From Candidatus Zipacnadia bacterium (GTDB taxonomy: Bacteria; Armatimonadota; Zipacnadia; Zipacnadales; UBA5352): DNA of 13,375 bases. Position 1 is the stretch's first letter; the number at the start of each line of letters is the position of its first letter. Position numbers and translations under genes: made by a program. The DNA is taken from the NCBI GenBank assembly GCA_029820915.1, contig JALGUI010000218.1:1-13375 (forward strand), in the 5' to 3' direction. The notes beneath the pieces are model-generated. The model had not been told where the DNA came from. It saw only the letters and a program-made list of their open reading frames with translations, and searched no databases. Positions 1-8,976 of this stretch are shown piece by piece.

Positions 1-41
1 GCTCCCGTACTTCACCGCATCTCCGGAGGTACGCTGTCACC

Positions 42-1094
42 ATGATCGCGCTCACCGGCGGAGCCGGCTTCCTCGGCTTCCACGCCGTCAACCACTTCCA
101 TGAGAAGAACCCCGATGAGCCCTTTGTGCTGGTCGATATCGCCGACTACATCGAGTCCGACTACCCGGAGGGCACGCAGTTCCTGACCGCCGACATCCGC
201 GACCGCGACGCGCTCAGGCGCGCGCTCGAGGGCCGCGAGCTGTCGTGCCTGATCCATGCCGCGGCCGCGCTGCCGCTGTGGAAGCGCGAGGACATCTACT
301 CCACCAACGTGGATGGCACCCGCAATGTCGTGTCGGTCGCCCGCGACCTGGGCATCCCGCGCGTGGTCTACGTTTCCTCGACCGCGGTCTACGGCATCCC
401 GGACGTGCACCCGCTTCACGAGGACCATCCCATGGTGGGGGTGGGGCCGTACGGGGAGAGCAAGGTGCAGGCCGAGGAGGTGTGCCTCCAGTTCCGCGAC
501 GAGGGCATGGTCCTGCCCATCCTGCGCCCGAAGACCTTCATCGGCACCGCGCGCCTGGGGGTCTTCCAGATCCTCTACGACTGGGTGGAGAGCGGCTGCA
601 AGATCCCCGTCATCGGCGACGGCTCCAACCGCTATCAGCTCCTCGAGGTCGAGGACCTGTGCGAGGCCATCTGGCTGTGCGCCACCGGCGACCCGGAGGT
701 CTGCAATCAGACCTTCAACGTGGGCGCCGAGGAGTTCCACACGGTGCGCGAGGACGTCGGCGCGCTGTGCGAGTACGCCGGCTCGGGCGCGCGCGTGATC
801 GGCACGCCGGCGGGGCCGGTGAAGGCTGCGCTGGCGGCGCTCGAGGCGCTGCACCTCTCTCCTCTCTACAAGTGGGTCTACGGCACCGCGGACACCGACA
901 GCTTCGTGGGCGTGGACAAGCTCAAGCAGACGCTGGGCTGGTCGGCGCGGTACAGTAACGCCGACGCGCTGATCCGCTCGCACCAGTGGTACCTCGATCA
1001 CAAGCACGAGTTGGGCACGGGGACGGGCGTGACCCACCGCGTGGCGTGGAACCAGGGCGCCCTCAAGGTCGTGAAGTTCTTCATGCGCATCTGA
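42..1094 (+). CDS. NAD-dependent epimerase/dehydratase (extended SDR family)
   Basis: This 350-residue protein is an extended short-chain dehydrogenase, the family that interconverts or reduces nucleotide sugars and sterol-like substrates using NAD(P). The N-terminal Rossmann motif TGGAGFLG (residues 5-12) binds the dinucleotide, and the acidic D32 after the second strand suggests a preference for NAD over NADP. The catalytic set is visible: the SST stretch at 112-114 and YGESK, giving Y137 and K141. RPKTFIG near 162-168 is the usual substrate-side segment. Length fits the family. A GGAGGT ribosome binding site lies at 25-30, 11 bases before the ATG. The exact substrate cannot be told. It is the last high-G+C gene before the lower-G+C cassette, and its stop is followed by only about 70 bases of non-coding DNA. 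Family assignment is firm; specific function is unknown. Confidence 0.9.
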   Translation: MIALTGGAGFLGFHAVNHFHEKNPDEPFVLVDIADYIESDYPEGTQFLTADIRDRDALRRALEGRELSCLIHAAAALPLWKREDIYSTNVDGTRNVVSVARDLGIPRVVYVSSTAVYGIPDVHPLHEDHPMVGVGPYGESKVQAEEVCLQFRDEGMVLPILRPKTFIGTARLGVFQILYDWVESGCKIPVIGDGSNRYQLLEVEDLCEAIWLCATGDPEVCNQTFNVGAEEFHTVREDVGALCEYAGSGARVIGTPAGPVKAALAALEALHLSPLYKWVYGTADTDSFVGVDKLKQTLGWSARYSNADALIRSHQWYLDHKHELGTGTGVTHRVAWNQGALKVVKFFMRI

Positions 1095-1163
1095 GAGGGT
1101 ATGCTATGCCGTACGGAGAACTCCGGATTGGCGGCATCCCGTGACGGTGAGGAGGTGAGATGT

Positions 1164-2297
1164 ATGGCGAGCGCGGATCAGCAACAGATGGGTTTCCCGG
1201 AGGCCCCGCTTTACGCGGTGCACGCCAGCCCATCGGAGGCATTCGGTGTGCTTGCCCGCGCGCTGGAGACGACAGTCGAGCGTCTCAGGCTCCGAGTTCT
1301 CCTATCCAAGCTGTCCTTGCCTGAGCTCACCGACGCCATCGGCCGCGGTAGCACGACCAGCAAGGCGCGATGCAACGCCACGCACTCCGTTGCTGTTCTC
1401 CGGATTGCCCGGGAGTGGGGGCGCACAGAGCGCCACCGTGTCGCCGGCCATGCCCTGCTGATGCGCGCCGGGGGGGAGCACTCCCCCGTCTGGTTCGCGG
1501 TCTCGGATGGCCCTTACGCGTTCTGGGATAGCGTTCTCGGCCACGCTCTGCGGCACTCCTACCCGCACGTCAGCTTCCCATCCTATGCGACCGCTGACAT
1601 CCGCGCGTGGCTTACTGCGCTTGCGCACGCTGCTTCAGTTGCGCCGGATCGGATGCGAGTGACAGGTATGTCCCTGCACTCCCGTATTGCCGACCCGACC
1701 GCTGAACGGCAGACGCAGGTCGGTAGGCTGTGGACCGACTTGTCACTGAACTTCGCCTTTGATGCCATTAGCGCGCAGAATGCGGCTGTGAAGAAGCTCC
1801 AATTCCAAGCTGAGCAGAACGGCAGGCTGAGCGTGGCTGGGCACATCGTGCGCGACGGGGAGATCGGCATTCAGGCAGGATTCGAGCCGCTCCGCAGGGC
1901 CGTCCTGGAGCCATGCACCGACGTAGCGGCTCACAGGTTCCGGCAGCTCGACAATCGTGCACGGGTACGCGAATACGGTTTCGCAACGAGACCGTTCTTC
2001 ATCGAGTTCCCGTTCCCTGTCTTCGACAGCGTAACGACGCAGGCCAGACTCATCGAGGTTCTTCAGTCAATGCCTCAAACTTCACACGCCGTCATGCACG
2101 CCAATCCCTACGTGCACGTATCGCTGTTCGACCGGCTGGAAGAGACGAACTGCGATATCTATGTGCTGTCTGACACCCGCATATGCGTGGTGCCACAGAC
2201 GCGTAGTAGTCCCACAGCGCTGTCTCGGCTCTTCTCGCACATATCGACCGAGTTCGCAGAGGGAGAGGTAAGGGACTACGCGGAGGTCTACCGATGA
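1164..2297 (+). CDS. Hypothetical protein, first gene of accessory two-gene cassette
   Basis: I do not recognise this 377-residue protein. The chosen ATG lies 4 bases after a strong GGAGGTGAG (1151-1159). Reading from further upstream would put that site inside the gene, so 1164 is preferred. There is no signal peptide or membrane segment, so it is probably cytoplasmic. The C-terminal third looks like a compact alternating strand/helix domain. It starts at NPYVHVSLFDR (about 314-324), continues through DIYVLSDTRICVVPQ, and ends in a helix with LSRLFSHI. The middle holds a helix rich in A, Q and K (about residues 215-235) followed by probable strands. No catalytic signature stands out. Its last bases overlap the start of a PD-(D/E)XK-like gene, so the two are almost certainly translated together and probably work together. 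Composition is lower in G+C than the flanks. A partner, sensor or target-recognition role would be speculation. Confidence 0.75.
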   Translation: MASADQQQMGFPEAPLYAVHASPSEAFGVLARALETTVERLRLRVLLSKLSLPELTDAIGRGSTTSKARCNATHSVAVLRIAREWGRTERHRVAGHALLMRAGGEHSPVWFAVSDGPYAFWDSVLGHALRHSYPHVSFPSYATADIRAWLTALAHAASVAPDRMRVTGMSLHSRIADPTAERQTQVGRLWTDLSLNFAFDAISAQNAAVKKLQFQAEQNGRLSVAGHIVRDGEIGIQAGFEPLRRAVLEPCTDVAAHRFRQLDNRARVREYGFATRPFFIEFPFPVFDSVTTQARLIEVLQSMPQTSHAVMHANPYVHVSLFDRLEETNCDIYVLSDTRICVVPQTRSSPTALSRLFSHISTEFAEGEVRDYAEVYR

Positions 2298-3319
2298 CCG
2301 AAGAGGAGTACCTCTCCGCTGTCAAGCGTCGCTGTGATACCTATGAGCGTACAGTACAGGCCATTGGGTGTCTCAAGTCGGCTCTGTGCTGGGACGACGA
2401 GACGCGCATGTACCGCGAGGAGTGCAAGTTCGCGTCGGGCCGGAGGATGACCCCTATTGACTCCGACGATCTGACACCCGACATTGTCGTCCAGTTTGGC
2501 CCTGAGCACGGGCTGGTCGGAGAGGTCAAACTAACCGCCAGCAGCGAGATCGACTTCGAGAACGCCGAGACCCAGATCAAGAGCTATGACCAAGACCTCT
2601 GCGGTTGGTGGACCGACAGCGAAACGATCCACGACCATCAGGTCGCCTGTGTTGTTGATGACGCCCACGTCGGACCCGCGATGCGACGGTTTGGCGCTGG
2701 GGAAGCGTTCGACCGGGCGTTCATCCTGTTGTCTGCTGCCGTGATACGCGCTGCCAGCGAGTTCCTCAAGTTCGAGTTGCGCATAGGGATGTTCATCGAA
2801 GAGCGGCTGGCCACCAAGTTCGATCCCAACACGCTCATCCCGTTGGAGAGAGTCTGGATCATCGAGGAGAAGAAGTTCTGCGATGATCCCCCGCCTTGCC
2901 CCGAGTACACAATGTATGTCCTTTGGTTCTACTACTTCCTCACGCTAAGGGGCGGCGAGACGCGGCTGGCCAGGCACGATGATGTGCAGGTGGAGCAAGT
3001 GCGCGTTGACGCACTTGAAGCCCGCGACTTCCTGCACCAAGCATTCTCGGTCTGCGGGTCCGCCGACGCGGAACCGCGACAGCCAAGCGTCCCTCGCAAG
3101 GACTGGATCACAGAGGCTCTGGATCATTTCGTCGCGATCGGTCGGGGGGATGCTGACGCCACCAATCCTGACGTGTTCTGGATAACGTACAACCCTGCGG
3201 CTCACGCGACCGACCTCGACGACTTCGCTCGTCAAGTCTACCGGAACTGCCCCCCGGAATGGGCGCAAGACGAACCTCGAGAGGATCCCCAGCAGTCTCT
3301 GACACTGGGGGAGAACTAG
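2294..3319 (+). CDS. PD-(D/E)XK nuclease-like hypothetical protein
   Basis: This 341-residue protein starts inside the stop of the previous gene (ATGA overlap), with GGAGGT at 2282-2287 as ribosome binding site. The N-terminal 100 residues show the layout of a PD-(D/E)XK nuclease core. There is an acidic residue in an early helix (YREE, about 40-43), then P62-D63 on a hydrophobic strand (DIVV), then E77-V78-K79, giving a D-x13-ExK spacing. A following helix carries Q94-I-K-S-Y98, matching the QxxxY motif of RecB-, Cas4- and exonuclease-like members. These features predict a metal-dependent DNA-cutting domain. The remaining 240 residues are not recognised. They include an aromatic stretch (VLWFYYF, about 210) and an acidic tail, and could handle substrate recognition. 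Gene pairing and composition suggest a mobile accessory or defence role. The motif reading is direct; enzyme activity is inferred and could be absent. Confidence 0.7.
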   Translation: MTEEEYLSAVKRRCDTYERTVQAIGCLKSALCWDDETRMYREECKFASGRRMTPIDSDDLTPDIVVQFGPEHGLVGEVKLTASSEIDFENAETQIKSYDQDLCGWWTDSETIHDHQVACVVDDAHVGPAMRRFGAGEAFDRAFILLSAAVIRAASEFLKFELRIGMFIEERLATKFDPNTLIPLERVWIIEEKKFCDDPPPCPEYTMYVLWFYYFLTLRGGETRLARHDDVQVEQVRVDALEARDFLHQAFSVCGSADAEPRQPSVPRKDWITEALDHFVAIGRGDADATNPDVFWITYNPAAHATDLDDFARQVYRNCPPEWAQDEPREDPQQSLTLGEN

Positions 3320-3352
3320 CTCGGTCCCCATCCCGCCCCTTGGCCGATTTCG

Positions 3353-3382
3353 TTGACTCCCCGATTCCCGCTGATATATACT
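3353..3382 (+). promoter_or_regulatory. Putative sigma-70-type promoter for the phoH operon
   Basis: TTGACT at 3353-3358 is followed by an 18-base spacer and TATACT at 3377-3382. An alternative -10, TATATA at 3375-3380, gives a 16-base spacer. It is a distinctly A+T-rich patch in otherwise G+C-rich DNA. It predicts a transcript starting near 3389, with about 90 bases of leader before the phoH ribosome binding site at 3463-3468. It also argues that the TTG at 3353 is a -35 element, not a start codon. Confidence 0.55.
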
Positions 3383-3478
3383 TTGCGAGTCCGCGCGCGG
3401 ATGCGCGCACACCGCCCGTTCCCCGAGCGTCCGGTCCGAGCCGTCCCGCCGGTCGCTCGTACAGGAGGTCGAGCCACT

Positions 3479-4478
3479 ACGTCCGAGCAGAAAACGCGCA
3501 GGCCCGTGGCCTCCGTCGAGGTCGAGGGCGCCGAGTTGAGCTCGCTGGTCGGCGAGCGAGACGCCAATCTGCGCATGATCGAGCATGACCTGGACGTCGC
3601 TATCGTGCCGCGGGACGACCGCCTGCAGATATATGGCGACGAGAGCCGCGCCCAGGCCGCCGCGAAGCTGCTGGACACCTGTCTGCGGGCCATCCGCGGC
3701 GGCCGTGTCCCGACGCAGCAGGATATCAGTCTCGCGCTGAGGGGCGCGCAGGCGGAGGGCTCCGACGCGGGCGAGGCGCTGCTGTCGGACACCGTCATCG
3801 TCACGCATCGCGGCAGGCCGATCCGGCCCAAGACCCCGAACCAGGCCGAGTACGTGCAGTTGCTGCGAGACGGCGACCTGACCTTCTGCATCGGTCCCGC
3901 GGGCACCGGCAAGACCTTCCTGGCCATGGCCGCGGCCGCCGCCGCGCTCAAGGCCGGCGAGGTCAGCCGTCTCGTGCTGTCGCGACCCATCGTCGAGGCC
4001 GGCGAGAGCCTGGGCTTCCTGCCCGGCGACATGCTCGACAAGGTGGACCCGTACCTGCGCCCGCTGTACGACGCCCTGCACGACATCATCGGCCTCGACC
4101 GCACGCGCAGGCTCACGGAGCACGGCACCATCGAGGTCGTGCCGCTCGCCTACATGCGCGGGCGCACCATCAACGATGCCTTCATGATCCTCGACGAGGC
4201 GCAGAACTGCTCGCCCATGCAGATGAAGATGTTCCTGACGCGCATGGGCTTCGGATCACGCATGGTCGTCACGGGCGACATCACGCAGAGCGATCTGCCC
4301 GGGGGGCACTCCAGCGGGCTGCAGCACGCCCTGCATGTGCTCGGTGGCGTGGACGACGTGGCGGTGTGCCGGCTCACCCGGCACGACATCGTCCGCCACG
4401 ATCTCGTGCAGCGAATCGTGCTGGCCTACGAAGCGAGCGAGGAGCGCGAGGTCCCCGGCCCCGCGGCCGGGATCGAGG

Positions 4479-4504
<26 letters not shown>
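3479..4504 (+). CDS. phoH: PhoH-family ATPase (PhoL/YbeZ type)
   Basis: This is a PhoH-family P-loop ATPase, about 341 residues from the start used here. In bacteria the family is encoded beside ybeY and is thought to act with it in rRNA/ribosome processing, probably as an RNA-linked ATPase or helicase. An N-terminal domain with VGERDANLRMIE is followed by the Walker A motif GPAGTGKT (about 139-146), the family segment RPIVEAGESLGFLPGD, and Walker B MILDEAQN with D239. VVTGDITQSDLP follows as the sensor motif. The start is uncertain. A clean AGGAGG at 3463-3468 leads to ACG at 3479, which would give M-SEQKTRR and a typical length. Upstream in-frame options are ATG 3401 and TTG 3355-linked reading; the former adds an Arg/Pro-rich tail and the latter lies in the promoter. 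It overlaps the next gene by 26 bases, implying coupling. Confidence 0.9.
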
Positions 4505-6706
<2,202 letters not shown>

Positions 6707-6709
6707 GCC

Positions 6710-7147
6710 ATGCGGGTCGAGATCAGGAATCTGCAGAGCCTCGCGATCCACGAGGAGCTGCTCGCCGACGCGGCGCGCGAGGCGCTGCGCGTCGCCGGCG
6801 AGGCGCTGGATGCCGTGGACATCGCCGTGGTGGACGACCGCCGCATCCGCGACGTGAACCGGCGCTTCCGGAACCGGGACAGTGCCACCGACGTTATCGC
6901 CTTCGAGGCCGAGGACGAGCCCGGACGCAGGGCCGGCGAGGTGATCGTCAGCGCCGAGACGGCCGGGCGGCAGGCGCGCGAGGTCGGGCACTCGCTGCAG
7001 GCCGAGCTGTGCCTGCTGATCGCGCACGGAGTCCTGCACGTGCTGGGCCACGAGGACTACGACGACCGCTCGCGAGCCGAGATGGACGGACTGCAGCAGC
7101 GGGTGCTCGCCGCACTGGGAGAGCGACTGGCGCAGTATGAGGAATAG
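6710..7147 (+). CDS. ybeY: Endoribonuclease YbeY (rRNA maturation factor)
   Basis: The 145-residue product is YbeY, a small cytoplasmic zinc metalloprotein needed for 16S rRNA 3'-end maturation and ribosome quality control. Family landmarks are in order: VNRRFRNRDSATDVIAF (49-65), GEVIVSAETA (76-85), and the metal motif HGVLHVLG (106-113). H106 and H110 are the first two zinc ligands. The third position, normally His in the HGxLHLxGYDH pattern, is D116 here (GHED), still a possible ligand. Length is typical. It begins three bases after the pgpH stop and ends overlapping the next gene's start. That matches the conserved phoH-pgpH-ybeY-dgkA order, which is the strongest support for its identity. 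Confidence 0.92.
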   Translation: MRVEIRNLQSLAIHEELLADAAREALRVAGEALDAVDIAVVDDRRIRDVNRRFRNRDSATDVIAFEAEDEPGRRAGEVIVSAETAGRQAREVGHSLQAELCLLIAHGVLHVLGHEDYDDRSRAEMDGLQQRVLAALGERLAQYEE

Positions 7148-7907
7148 TTGGGACGAACGCGAGGACGAGGAGGGCCCCGACAGGCCCTGGAAGCCGCGCT
7201 CCACTCTCGACAGCTTCCACCACGCCTTCGAGGGCCTCTACCACGTGTTCAAGACCCAGGCCAGCATGCGCATCCAGAGCGTGTTCGTCGTGCTGGTGCT
7301 GATCGCCGCCTGGGGCTTCGGCGTCGATCACATCGAGTTGCTCCACCTCCTGCTGCCCATGATTATGGTCCTCGTCGCGGAGGTCGTGAACACCGCCATC
7401 GAGGGCCTGATCGACGTGCAGGTTGACGGCTATGACGAGCGCGCCAGGATCATCAAGGACGTCGCCGCCGCGGCGGTGCTGATCAGCGCCATCTACGCCG
7501 TACTCGCGGGCGTGCTCATCTTCGCCCACAACGAGAGCTTCCTCGCTTTCTGCCGGTTCCCGCCGGAGTTCCCGAGCCGGCCGCACCTCGGGCCCCTGCA
7601 GATCGTCCTCATCGGCATGCTGCTCTTGGCTGTCATCATCGTCTGGATCAAGCGCGCCACCGGCTGGCGCTCGTTCCTGACCGGCGGCGTCGTCTCCGGC
7701 CACACCGCTCTGGGCTTCATGATCGCCGGCTCCATCGCCCTGGTGACTCAGAGCCCCGCCGTCAGCGCGCTCGCACTTGCGCTCGCGCTACTGCTCGCCC
7801 AGAGTCGCCTGCAGGCCGATATCCACAAGCTCTCGGAGGTCGCGCTCGGCGCGCTGCTCGGCACGCTCCTCGCGCTGATGCTCTTCGCCTGGCCCGTTGC
7901 CTCCTGA
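7137..7907 (+). CDS. dgkA: Fused diacylglycerol/undecaprenol kinase (DgkA) and PAP2-like phosphatase
   Basis: The 256-residue membrane protein joins two lipid-phosphate domains. Residues 25-130 are a DgkA-type kinase: FHHAFEGLYHVFKTQASMRIQ, then the signature EVVNTAIEGLID (82-93) and KDVAAAAVL (107-115). Such kinases phosphorylate diacylglycerol or undecaprenol. Residues 150-256 form a PAP2-like hydrophobic half with SGH (187-189) and SRLQADIH (223-230), matching the SGH and SRxxxxxH catalytic motifs. The acidic residue after the His is E234 instead of the usual Asp. About six hydrophobic segments are visible. A kinase and an opposing phosphatase in one chain fits a role in recycling the undecaprenyl carrier. 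The start ATG lies within the end of ybeY (11-base overlap), so it is co-translated. This fusion occurs in other phyla at the same locus. Confidence 0.87.
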   Translation: MRNSWDEREDEEGPDRPWKPRSTLDSFHHAFEGLYHVFKTQASMRIQSVFVVLVLIAAWGFGVDHIELLHLLLPMIMVLVAEVVNTAIEGLIDVQVDGYDERARIIKDVAAAAVLISAIYAVLAGVLIFAHNESFLAFCRFPPEFPSRPHLGPLQIVLIGMLLLAVIIVWIKRATGWRSFLTGGVVSGHTALGFMIAGSIALVTQSPAVSALALALALLLAQSRLQADIHKLSEVALGALLGTLLALMLFAWPVAS

Positions 7908-7950
7908 CGCCGCTCGCGTCGCCACCGCCCCGCCGCCCCCGCTCCCCCTC

Positions 7951-7979
7951 TTGCGCCGGCGGGCGAGTTCGCGTATCCT
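7951..7979 (+). promoter_or_regulatory. Possible promoter for the 8000-10486 gene pair
   Basis: TTGCGC at 7951-7956 and TATCCT at 7974-7979 are separated by 17 bases, in the 92-base gap after dgkA. If used, the transcript would start only about a dozen bases before the GTG at 8000. The -10 matches better than the -35. Readthrough from the dgkA operon is an alternative. Confidence 0.35.
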
Positions 7980-7999
7980 CACCGCCGGAGGTGCTGGCC

Positions 8000-8956
8000 G
8001 TGGGCAGGATCCGCGTTGGCTTCATCGGTGCGGGCAATCGCGCCAACGCCTCGCACTACCCGAGCGTGGCCGAACTCCCCGACCTCGCCGAGATGGTCGC
8101 CGTCTGCGACCTCGACCCGGGCAGACTCAACGCCACCGCGGACCGCTATGGCCTCGAGGCGCGCTTCACCGATCTGCGTGAGATGCTCGACGCCGTCGAG
8201 CTTGACGCGGTCTACTGCGTCGCCCCGCCGACGCATCTGCTCGACATGGTCATGCCCTGCCTCGAGGCCGGGAAGCACCTGTTCACCGAGAAGCCCCTCG
8301 GCGCGAGCTACGACGACGCCCGCCGCATGGCCGCCGCCGCCGAGGTGAACGGCTGCCTGACGCTGGTCGCCTACAACCGGCGCTTCGCCGCCGTCAACCT
8401 GCACTGCCGGCGGGTCATCGCCGAGCGCGGGGGACCCACGCAGGTCGTCGTCGAATACCACAAGGGCCAGGCGGAGCAGGTCCCGTACGAGGACCTCACA
8501 ATGATGGTCTACGACATCAGCCACGCGGTGGACGCCGTGCGCTGGTGGCTGGGCGAGCCGGAGGGCGTCTACGCCACCGTCCGGCGCAGGCACGCCGACC
8601 GGGACAACGTCTTCAATGCGCTGATGACCTGCGAGAACGACACCGTCGGCATCCTGACCGCCAACCGGGCGTCAGGGACGCGCTACGAGCGCGTGGAGGT
8701 GCACGCCCGCGGGGTCATGTGCTCGATCCGCGCCCCACACCACGCCGAGATCTGGACCGATGGCGCCACCGAGCCGACCGTCGTCACCGGCGAGGAGCTG
8801 TGCGGCACCGACGATCAGCGCGTCACCTACGGCTTCCTGGCCGAGAACCGGCACTTCCTGGAGTGCGTGCGCGACGGCGTGCAGCCGATGCCGAACTTCG
8901 CCGACGCCGCGAGGACCATGCGGCTGTGTGAGCGCCTGGAGCGAGGTGAGCTGTAG
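8000..8956 (+). CDS. Gfo/Idh/MocA-family oxidoreductase
   Basis: This cytoplasmic NAD(P)-dependent oxidoreductase of 318 residues belongs to the family acting on sugars, inositols and related polyols. The N-terminal Rossmann fold has VGFIGAGNRA (6-15) and ends its first half with the family motif EKP (97-99), whose Lys is catalytic. The second domain has DISHAVDAVRWW (172-183), supplying the expected His175 and Asp179. I chose GTG at 8000 because CCGGAGG just upstream is then well spaced; an in-frame GTG at 7991 overlaps that site. nadB begins 20 bases downstream, so the two may be cotranscribed, though I see no metabolic link. Substrate cannot be predicted. Confidence 0.88.
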   Translation: MGRIRVGFIGAGNRANASHYPSVAELPDLAEMVAVCDLDPGRLNATADRYGLEARFTDLREMLDAVELDAVYCVAPPTHLLDMVMPCLEAGKHLFTEKPLGASYDDARRMAAAAEVNGCLTLVAYNRRFAAVNLHCRRVIAERGGPTQVVVEYHKGQAEQVPYEDLTMMVYDISHAVDAVRWWLGEPEGVYATVRRRHADRDNVFNALMTCENDTVGILTANRASGTRYERVEVHARGVMCSIRAPHHAEIWTDGATEPTVVTGEELCGTDDQRVTYGFLAENRHFLECVRDGVQPMPNFADAARTMRLCERLERGEL

Positions 8957-8976
8957 CGCCCCGTGCGTGAACCGCC

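Larger units (their letters stand above)
1095..3319 (+). other. Lower-G+C two-gene island
   Basis: This stretch differs in base composition from its surroundings. Counted lines give 32/60 G+C at 2041-2100 and 31/60 at 2881-2940, against 44/60 at 6421-6480 in the neighbouring operon. Codon choice is also more relaxed, with many A- and T-ending codons. It holds only the two overlapping genes described separately and sits between an epimerase gene and the phoH promoter. I see no flanking direct repeats, tRNA, integrase or transposase. The composition suggests horizontal acquisition of a compact cassette; this is inference. Confidence 0.6.

Noticed and set aside
3287..3310. Stem CCCCAG/CTGGGG as an intrinsic terminator for the two-gene cassette
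   Set aside because: It is only a six-pair stem within the coding end of the second gene and is not followed by a T-run.
945..3330. Insertion sequence or integron boundaries around the low-G+C cassette
   Set aside because: I find no terminal inverted repeats, target duplications, transposase or integrase at either edge.
3353..3478. Extended phoH N-terminus from the TTG at 3353 or the ATG at 3401
   Set aside because: TTG 3353 is the -35 box of a promoter, and the 3401 start gives an Arg/Pro-rich tail with no family similarity. The ribosome binding site at 3463 points to 3479.
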